A stretch of 64,000 bases of DNA from Paractinoplanes durhamensis (lineage in GTDB: Bacteria > Actinomycetota > Actinomycetes > Mycobacteriales > Micromonosporaceae): NCBI RefSeq assembly GCF_016862175.1, contig NZ_BOML01000019.1, forward strand, positions 409,862-473,861, in the 5' to 3' direction. How positions within the stretch are numbered: the stretch's first letter is position 1; each line of letters starts with the position of its first letter. The notes beneath the pieces are model-generated. The model saw only the letters and a program-made list of their open reading frames with translations, did no database searches and had not been told where the DNA came from. Of this stretch, positions 8,039 to 13,924 are shown piece by piece. The translations under genes were made by a program, and so were the position numbers.

Positions 8039-8776
8039 TTAGTTGGCCGTCCAGCCGCCGTCGATCGTGATCGAGGATCCGGTGATCAGTGCGGCGGGTG
8101 GGGTGCAGAGGTAGGCGAGGAGTTCGGCGACCTCGTCCGGTTCGATGAGCCGTTTGATCGCCGCCCGCTTCAGCATGATCTTCTCGACGACTTCGGATTC
8201 CGGGATGCCGTTGAGTTCGGCCTGGTCGGCGATCTGCTTGTCGACGAGCGGGGTGCGCACGAACGCCGGGCAGATGCAGTTGGAGGTGACCCCGTGCGGG
8301 GCGCCTTCGAGGGCGGTCACCTTCGACAGCCCCTCCAGCCCATGCTTTGCCGTGACATAAGCAGATTTATACGGTGAAGCCAGCAGCCCGTGCACCGACG
8401 AGATGTTGACGATCCGGCCCCAGCCCCGGTCGTACATGTGCGGCAGCACGTGCTTGACCAGCCGGTACGGCGCCTCGACCATGACCTTCTGGATCAGTGC
8501 GAACCGGTCGTCGGGGAACTCGGTCAGCGGCGACACGACCTGCAGGCCGGCGTTGTTGACCAGCACGTCGACCGTCGCGGGCAGTCCGGCGATCGTCGAC
8601 AGGTCACTCAGATCGGCGACGATCGTGTTCTCGCCCGGGTGAAGGTCGACCACGGTGACCGCCGCCCCGGCCGCCGCGAGCCGCTCGGCGCAGGCCTTCC
8701 CGATCCCGCTGCCGCCGCCGGTGACCAGGGCGGTCTTGCCGGACAGGTCCAGGTCGACCACATGCGCCGTCGTCAT
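8039..8776 (-). CDS. 3-hydroxybutyrate dehydrogenase (short-chain dehydrogenase)
   Basis: A 245-residue classical SDR. The nucleotide-binding motif is TGGGSGIG, the NNAG motif is present, and the active site is Ser in NISSVHG with Tyr and Lys in YVTAKHG. The sequence around CPAFVRTPLVDKQI is characteristic of bacterial 3-hydroxybutyrate dehydrogenases, which interconvert 3-hydroxybutyrate and acetoacetate with NAD in ketone-body or polyhydroxybutyrate use. The start is ATG 8776 (MTTAHVV); upstream in-frame codons give an unlikely basic extension. It heads a two-gene unit with the PucR regulator. Confidence 0.87.
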   Translation of the reverse strand: MTTAHVVDLDLSGKTALVTGGGSGIGKACAERLAAAGAAVTVVDLHPGENTIVADLSDLSTIAGLPATVDVLVNNAGLQVVSPLTEFPDDRFALIQKVMVEAPYRLVKHVLPHMYDRGWGRIVNISSVHGLLASPYKSAYVTAKHGLEGLSKVTALEGAPHGVTSNCICPAFVRTPLVDKQIADQAELNGIPESEVVEKIMLKRAAIKRLIEPDEVAELLAYLCTPPAALITGSSITIDGGWTAN

Positions 8777-8854
8777 GACAGTGAATTTACGAGCCCCGGG
8801 CGGCGAACGCACATGTGCCCGCCCCACATAGGTGTGCGGTAATTTCGGGCGGCG

Positions 8855-9811
8855 ATGACACTTACCCGCCGTAGCGTGCTCGGGGCCGCCCTCGCGGCGG
8901 CCGTGGCCGGTTGCGGCCCGGTCGAGGACCCGGCGACCGGCGGCGGCTCCGGCCCACTGGCCGTCGGCGTGATCCGTTCGACCACGCCCGAGGGCGTCCG
9001 GTTCGACCAGGGGCTGCGTGCCGGCCTGCAGTACGCCACCAACTACACCGGCAAGATCGGCCGCCGGAGGATCGCCCTGACCCGCCTGGACACCGCGGAG
9101 AGTAGGGGGATCCGGCTGCTGGTCAGCGCGGTGACCGGGGATGCGGCGCTGCGCCTGGCCGCGGCCGCCGAGCGGGACCGGGCACTGTTGATCACGAGCG
9201 CCCCGGACGACCGGCTGACCGGCCTAAACCGCTACACGTTCCGCTGCGGCCACCAGGCATATCAGGACCTGGCCGCGGTGCGGACCCTGGTCCCGGCCGG
9301 AGCCCGGGTCGCCGTCCAGGGCCTGGATCGCGCCGCGGCCGAGACGATCGGGCAGTTCGCCGGCTCGCCGGCCGCCCTCCCACCCGGGATGCCGGCGGTC
9401 GGCGTGCTGGGGGAGCGGAGCACCTGGGCGTCCTATCCGCCGAGCCGGGCCGGAGCGGTGCGGCTGGCCACCAGCTGGGCGGACGGGGCGTTTCGCGGCG
9501 GCGCCTACCACGCCCTGCGGATCCGGGTGCCGGGCCTGCGCACCGACACCGGCCACCAGGAGGGCTTCGCCGCCGCCCAGATGGTCGTCCGGGCGCTGCA
9601 GTACGCACCCGGCGACCCCGACGGCATGATCACCGCCCTGGAAGGCGCGCGGTTGGCGAGCGTCAAGGGCGAGCTGGAGATCCGCGCGACCGACCACGCC
9701 CTGCTGCAGCCGATGTTCGAGGTCGCGCTGACCTGGACCGGAGCGGCCGGCGCGGTCACCGCGACCACGATCGGGACCTTGACCCCCGCGCAAACGGCCC
9801 CGCCGCTCTAA
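8855..9811 (+). CDS. putative substrate-binding lipoprotein (type 1 periplasmic-binding fold)
   Basis: A 318-residue exported protein. The N-terminus MTLTRRSVLGAALAAAVAGC combines a twin-Arg motif with a lipobox (VAGC), so it is probably a lipid-anchored protein exported by Tat or Sec. The mature part (GPLAVGVIRSTTPEGVRFDQGL, later EGFAAAQMVVRALQYAPGD and LASVKGELEIRATDHALLQP) resembles the leucine/branched-chain amino acid binding proteins of ABC transporters. The middle is shorter than the usual 380 residues or so. No permease or ATPase gene is adjacent, so it may be an orphan receptor. Confidence 0.72.
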   Translation: MTLTRRSVLGAALAAAVAGCGPVEDPATGGGSGPLAVGVIRSTTPEGVRFDQGLRAGLQYATNYTGKIGRRRIALTRLDTAESRGIRLLVSAVTGDAALRLAAAAERDRALLITSAPDDRLTGLNRYTFRCGHQAYQDLAAVRTLVPAGARVAVQGLDRAAAETIGQFAGSPAALPPGMPAVGVLGERSTWASYPPSRAGAVRLATSWADGAFRGGAYHALRIRVPGLRTDTGHQEGFAAAQMVVRALQYAPGDPDGMITALEGARLASVKGELEIRATDHALLQPMFEVALTWTGAAGAVTATTIGTLTPAQTAPPL

Positions 9812-9820
9812 GCTCGGCTG

Positions 9821-10231
9821 GTGTCCGACGACAGCAGGCCCGCGCGGGTCGGCGATGTGCACGCGATCGCGCAGGCGATGCCGCACGTCACCGTCGATGA
9901 CGGCGAGAATCCGGTCTACCAGGTCGGAGGCAAGTCGTTCGTGTTCTTCCGGAACCCACGCCCCGATGCGGTCGACCCGGTGACCGGCGAGCGCTGGACC
10001 GATGTGATCGTGTTCTGGGTGGAGTCCGAGGCCGACAAGCAGTCCCTCGTGCAGGACGAGTCGACCCCGTTCTTCACCACGGCGCACTTCGACGGCCACC
10101 GGTCGGTGCTGCTGCGGGCGAGCCGGGTCGGCGAGCTGACCCGCGGCGAGCTGGCCGAGGTCATCCAGGACGCGTGGCTGTCGCGCGCCTCGAAACGCCG
10201 CGCCACCGACTGGCTCGCCGCGAGATCATGA
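9821..10231 (+). CDS. MmcQ/YjbR-family protein
   Basis: A 136-residue protein of the MmcQ/YjbR (double-wing) family, recognised by the order HVTVDDGENPVYQVGGKSF, FFRNPRP, then FFTTAHFDGHRSVLLRAS and the C-terminal ELAEVIQDAWLSRASKR. The fold resembles DNA-binding domains but the function is not known. The start is GTG 9821, nine bases after the preceding stop, so it is probably co-transcribed with the lipoprotein gene. Short repeats of ATGAGGTC follow the stop. Confidence 0.75.
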   Translation: MSDDSRPARVGDVHAIAQAMPHVTVDDGENPVYQVGGKSFVFFRNPRPDAVDPVTGERWTDVIVFWVESEADKQSLVQDESTPFFTTAHFDGHRSVLLRASRVGELTRGELAEVIQDAWLSRASKRRATDWLAARS

Positions 10232-10241
10232 GGTCATGAGG

Positions 10242-10916
10242 TCATGACCCGATGCGCGGGCACTCGGCGAGCCGCTTACCAGTGGTCTGACCAAGCAGCC
10301 CCCAGGTGTTGCCGGCCAGCCGGAAGCGGTAGTGGAAGACGGCGTTCGGGCAGGAATTGTCGGTGTGCGCGTCCACGCCGTAGGCGGTGATCTCCACGAC
10401 GCCCCGGTTGACCTTGACGCTGTGCACGTACGGGCCCTCGGTGTGGTCGGTGAGCAGCGTCCCGATCCGCTTCGGCTTCGACACCCGCGAGGTGCCGTCG
10501 TAGATCTCCACCGTGGACGGCCAGTAGGACGTGATCGCGGTGCAGGTCCGCACGACCAGGATGTCCTGCGCCCCGTCGCCGTTGACGTCCCCCGACACGA
10601 CGTTCTGGATCTCCGGCTTCTGCTCGTCGTACTTGCAGTCCCGCACGACATCCAGCCAATACGGCATGTGGTCGGTGTCGGCGAGCCGCGGGTCGGCCTT
10701 CGTCGCTGATCCGCCACGCCCGGCCGCGGTGTTGGAGGCGGAAGCGGACGGTGACTGGCTGGACGAAGCCGATGCGGACGGTGAAGCCGAAGCGGTCACG
10801 GTGGGCGCGGGAGCCGACGGCGCCGGGGTCGCGGTGGAAGCGGAATGCGAACAGCCGGCGGCGAAAAGAGCAGCGGCCAACGGAAGAGTCGTGAAGGCGA
10901 CAATACGACGAGACAT
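10242..10916 (-). CDS. secreted lipoprotein with FG-GAP-like calcium loop
   Basis: A 224-residue lipoprotein: signal peptide with lipobox AAGC (about residues 19-22), then a Ser/Ala/Pro-rich linker (about 25-70) typical of cell-wall-spanning proteins, then a globular domain. VVSGDVNGDGAQDILVVRT is an FG-GAP/VCBS-type calcium-binding loop (DVNGDG). Paired cysteines in the mature part may form disulfides. Function unknown. The ATG at 10916 is the only start that gives a signal peptide. Immediately upstream is the palindromic element at 11028-11227. Confidence 0.78.
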   Translation of the reverse strand: MSRRIVAFTTLPLAAALFAAGCSHSASTATPAPSAPAPTVTASASPSASASSSQSPSASASNTAAGRGGSATKADPRLADTDHMPYWLDVVRDCKYDEQKPEIQNVVSGDVNGDGAQDILVVRTCTAITSYWPSTVEIYDGTSRVSKPKRIGTLLTDHTEGPYVHSVKVNRGVVEITAYGVDAHTDNSCPNAVFHYRFRLAGNTWGLLGQTTGKRLAECPRIGS

Positions 10917-11027
10917 TGGATGATCCCCGCGAGAAAAATGGCGGCCACCGATGTGGGCCGTCCTGCCGAGAAGCCTACGAAAGGCCTCGGCGACATTGCT
11001 CCCTGCTTCGTGCCACCCCACCCCAAG

Positions 11028-11227
11028 ATATGAGTACGGGCCTGCCGAGTCCCGTGTTTCTCGGAGCGACCCAGGCGTCGGGTCACGGCCGCAGGGCCAC
11101 TCTCGCGTGCGGCGGTGGGCAAGCTTCAACCGCAACCCCGCGCCCCGCGCGAAAGGGGCGCAACGGCCGCTCCCCATCGCCTGGCTTGCCTCGAAAAACA
11201 CGGGACCGGGCAGGCCCGTACTCATAT
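11028..11227. mobile_element. 200-bp palindromic MITE-like element
   Basis: 36-bp terminal inverted repeats (11028-11063 and 11192-11227) match at 33 positions and begin ATATGAGTACGGGCCTGCC. The inner part is also an imperfect palindrome (for example CCAGGCG at 11071-11077 against CGCCTGG at 11178-11184), so the whole segment could fold into one long hairpin centred near an AAGCTT at 11121. It encodes nothing. No clear target duplication is visible. It ends seven bases from the stop codon of the NAD-kinase-like gene, where it could also stop or stabilise that transcript. It fills most of the 317-bp gap between genes. Confidence 0.7.
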
Positions 11228-11233
11228 TTTGAT

Positions 11234-12115
11234 TTAGATGAGACGGAGCTGACGCCGGGCCACCGAGATTCGCAGACGCTGGCCCCAGGAAAGCTCGATG
11301 GCGTCGTTCTCGACGCCGTCGGCGAAAATCACCAAGCGTTCCGATTCGCTGGTGATTTCCAATTCCTCACCCATTTTGACCAGGCCCGCGTCGCAATTCA
11401 CGCCGGTCGCGGGGGAGGGCCAGGCCTCCCGGACGAACCAGCAGAGAATCGGTTCGCCGGGGGCCGGAAATGCGGGTGCGACGGCGCGTTCGCGGGCGAT
11501 GGAAGCGCACCAGCCGGTCGCTCCGGTGCCGGTGCCGGCAATGACGCCGGAGGAGGATTGGCGTTCGCGGCGGCCGTCCGGAGTGGTGATCTGATAGCGC
11601 GCCGATTGGTGACTCGCGTGCCCGACATAGATCTCGTTGAGCCCGTAGAGCTCCTGGCCGTCGTCGAGCCGGGCCATGACCATCGTCCGGCTCTGCGCCC
11701 CGGCCGTGTCGTGCAGCAGTTTCGGCACGTCGCAGGCCTGATGCCGGACCAGAACCCCGGCGTTGCGGCCGGGCTCCGGATCCACCCCGATCACCGGCTG
11801 CCCGTCCAGATATTTCGCGACATTGGCCACCAGGCCGTCCTGGCCGATCGCGATCACCACGTCCTCCGGCGCGAACAGGAATCGCGGCAGGTCGGCGCGC
11901 TCGACGTGACCGCGCCGCCAATCGGCCGGGATGGCGGCGCTCACCTGGGTGAGCGCCGCCTGCAGCGCCTCGTGCCGCGCGGTGACCTCGTCGAGGTCGC
12001 GCTCCCGTTGCCGCAGGAAATACGCGGCGGCGCCGCGGGTGCCGTGGCGAGCGAGCAACTCCGCCAGCTCGCTGCGCCGCGTCACCACGACCACCCGGGG
12101 GGTGAGCGTGCTCAT
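11234..12115 (-). CDS. NAD kinase-like protein
   Basis: A 293-residue protein with the NAD kinase fold. The phosphate-binding loop is VIAIGQDGLVAN where canonical kinases have GGDGT, so the catalytic Asp is kept but flanking residues are altered. Later features include NEIYVGHASHQSARYQI and SSSGVIAGTGTGATGW, matching the C-terminal NAD-binding sheet. It could phosphorylate NAD, act on another nucleotide, or only bind it. ATG 12115 overlaps the SPFH gene stop (ATGA), so the two are translationally coupled. Divergent NrtR-type operators upstream of the pair point to NAD-related control. Confidence 0.78.
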   Translation of the reverse strand: MSTLTPRVVVVTRRSELAELLARHGTRGAAAYFLRQRERDLDEVTARHEALQAALTQVSAAIPADWRRGHVERADLPRFLFAPEDVVIAIGQDGLVANVAKYLDGQPVIGVDPEPGRNAGVLVRHQACDVPKLLHDTAGAQSRTMVMARLDDGQELYGLNEIYVGHASHQSARYQITTPDGRRERQSSSGVIAGTGTGATGWCASIARERAVAPAFPAPGEPILCWFVREAWPSPATGVNCDAGLVKMGEELEITSESERLVIFADGVENDAIELSWGQRLRISVARRQLRLI

Positions 12116-13134
12116 CCGAGCCGCCCCACCAGCTTGCTGACCAGGTCGGGAGTGACCGTGACCTCGCCGATCTGCGGCAGATTGCCGGCCAGCTCCTTGA
12201 GCGCGAGGGCCTGCAGGACCGCGGGCGGCAGATCCCGGTACGCCGCCAGTCGCGCGGTCTCCGCCTCCGCCTCGGCCAGGCCGACCACCCGCGCACCGGC
12301 CGCCCGGGCCTCGTCGCGCGCCCGGGTCGCGTCGGCGTCGGCCGCCGCCGTCATCCGCGCCCGCTCGGCCTGCCCGGTCACCGCCACCAGCTGCGACTCC
12401 GCATCCAGCTCGGCGCCGCGCCGGGTGTTCGCGCCGCGCTGCTCGACCAGCTGCTGCTCGCGCCGGGCCAGCTCGATCTTGCTCTGCAACTCGTTCTCGG
12501 CGATCGTCCGCTCCTGCTGGACGGCGTCGGCCCGGCGGGCGTAGGTGGCCCGGTCGGCCTCGCGCTGCACCTGCTCGCGGGTCGGCGTCTGCAGCGCCCG
12601 CTCCAGGTCGGGCTCCGGCCGCAGCGCGACCACCCGGGCACTGACCACGGTCACCCCGGTCTCGGTGAGCCGCGGGTCGGTGGCGAGCGCGTCGATCACG
12701 CTGGCCCGGATCGCGGCGATCCCGGTGGTCAGCGCCTCGGCCAGCGGCAGCCGGGCGAGCAGGTCGAGGGCCGGCTGCTGGGCCAGCTCGGCCAGCAGCG
12801 ACGCGACCTGGTCGAGCGGCTGCCCCTGCCAGCGCCCTTGGTAGGGGTCGATGGAGAAGTCGAGGCGGGTCGCCGCCGCGGCCGGCTCGCTGAACCGGTA
12901 GGTGACCGTGGCCTGCACGGTCACGTCGGCGAAATCCTCGGTGCGGGCGTGGAACAGCAGCGGCAGCTCCCGGTCGTCGACTGGCACCTCGGACAGGACC
13001 GCGGTCAGCGGCCGGTACCAGAAAGAGAGCCCGGTGCCCTGCCGGCGCAGCTTGCCGCCGGTGGTGTGACTGACCCAGCTGGTGGGGGCGCCGCGCAGGT
13101 GCCGCATGTTCAGCCGTCGGGTCACGTCAGCCAT
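12112..13134 (-). CDS. SPFH/band-7 domain protein
   Basis: A 340-residue SPFH (stomatin/prohibitin) protein without an N-terminal membrane helix. The SPFH domain covers about residues 15-210 (GKLRRQGTGLSFWYRP to ARVVALRPEPDLERAL). It is followed by a long Ala/Glu/Arg-rich coiled coil (about 215-300) and a short C-terminal segment (LKELAGNLPQIGEVTV). These proteins usually form rings or scaffolds at membranes. GGAAGGA lies eight bases before ATG 13134. The gene is translationally coupled to the NAD kinase-like gene and divergent from the Nudix regulator. Confidence 0.85.
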   Translation of the reverse strand: MADVTRRLNMRHLRGAPTSWVSHTTGGKLRRQGTGLSFWYRPLTAVLSEVPVDDRELPLLFHARTEDFADVTVQATVTYRFSEPAAAATRLDFSIDPYQGRWQGQPLDQVASLLAELAQQPALDLLARLPLAEALTTGIAAIRASVIDALATDPRLTETGVTVVSARVVALRPEPDLERALQTPTREQVQREADRATYARRADAVQQERTIAENELQSKIELARREQQLVEQRGANTRRGAELDAESQLVAVTGQAERARMTAAADADATRARDEARAAGARVVGLAEAEAETARLAAYRDLPPAVLQALALKELAGNLPQIGEVTVTPDLVSKLVGRLG

Positions 13135-13153
13135 GATGGCCGTCCTTCCGTCG

Positions 13154-13174
13154 TTGTCGTCATCATGACGATAA
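13154..13174. promoter_or_regulatory. NrtR-type operator 1 (21-bp palindrome)
   Basis: Left half TTGTCGTCAT, central C, right half ATGACGATAA; the halves mirror each other at nine of ten positions. It lies between the SPFH gene and the divergent Nudix regulator, in the place expected for autoregulation. A second copy starts 34 bp further right. Confidence 0.72.
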
Positions 13175-13187
13175 AGCACGTCCGCTA

Positions 13188-13208
13188 TTATCGTCAACAT
13201 GACGTCAA
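13188..13208. promoter_or_regulatory. NrtR-type operator 2 (21-bp palindrome over the start codon)
   Basis: Left half TTATCGTCA, centre ACA, right half TGACGTCAA. Its half-sites match operator 1 (consensus TTATCGTCA). It covers the ATG start (13199-13201) of the Nudix regulator gene, so binding would directly block that gene. The two sites are 34 bp apart centre to centre. Confidence 0.72.
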
Positions 13209-13924
13209 AGGTTGCCGTGGATCTCGTGCTGCTGACCATCCGGCAGGGGGCACTGCACGTCCTGCTGATCCGGCGCGGGATCCCGCCGTTCACCGGGCAG
13301 TGGGCCCTGCCGGGCGGCTTCGTCCTCGACGGCGAGGGCCTGGACGCGGCGGCCGCGCGCGAGCTGCACGAGGAGACCGGGCTGCTGCCGGGGCATCTGG
13401 AGCAGCTGGCCACCTACGGCGACCCGGGCCGCGACCCGCGCGGCCGGGTGTTCGCCGTCGCCTACCTGGCGCTGCTGCCGGACCTGCCGGTGCCGGTGGC
13501 CGGCAGCGATGCCGCGGCCGCCTCCTGGCAGCCGCTGCCGATCGCCGGGCTGGCCTTCGACCACGACGCGATCCTGGCCGACGGCCTGGAGCGGGCCCGC
13601 TCGAAGCTGGAGTACTCGCCGCTGGCCACCGCGTTCTGCCCGCCCGAGTTCACCATCGCCGAGCTGCGCGAGGTCTACGAGACGGTGTGGCGGACCCGGC
13701 TCGATCCGCGCAATTTCCACCGTAAGGTGACGGGTGCCGCCGGCTTCGTCGAGCCGACCGGCGAGACGGTCATCCGTGATCGGGGGCGGCCGGCGCAGCT
13801 GTTCCGGCGTGGCTCGGCAACCCTGCTGCACCCTGCGCTGTTGCGACCGGGGAGTTCTTCTCAACTCACCCCCATGGTCACCGATAGCGAGGACCATGTC
13901 GCAGAGCGTGAAGTCACCGAGTGA
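13199..13924 (+). CDS. nrtR: NrtR-type Nudix domain transcriptional regulator
   Basis: A 241-residue protein with an N-terminal Nudix hydrolase domain (about 5-140) and a C-terminal winged helix (about 150-215, containing FTIAELREVYETVW and DPRNFHRKV), the architecture of the NrtR regulators of NAD metabolism. The Nudix box is intact, with RELHEETGL preceded by the correctly spaced G and E, so hydrolysis of ADP-ribose-like ligands is possible in addition to sensing. Two matching palindromes lie in front of it, one over its start codon. The divergent SPFH/NAD-kinase-like pair is the obvious target. Its 3' end overlaps the start of the histidine kinase gene by 29 bp. Confidence 0.85.
   Translation: MTSKVAVDLVLLTIRQGALHVLLIRRGIPPFTGQWALPGGFVLDGEGLDAAAARELHEETGLLPGHLEQLATYGDPGRDPRGRVFAVAYLALLPDLPVPVAGSDAAAASWQPLPIAGLAFDHDAILADGLERARSKLEYSPLATAFCPPEFTIAELREVYETVWRTRLDPRNFHRKVTGAAGFVEPTGETVIRDRGRPAQLFRRGSATLLHPALLRPGSSSQLTPMVTDSEDHVAEREVTE

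Noticed and set aside
5697..8042. A 781-codon plus-strand open frame opposite the hydrolase and PucR genes
   Set aside because: It is an antisense shadow of GC-rich coding DNA, rich in Gly/Arg/Gln/His with no domain, while the minus strand encodes recognisable families over the same span.
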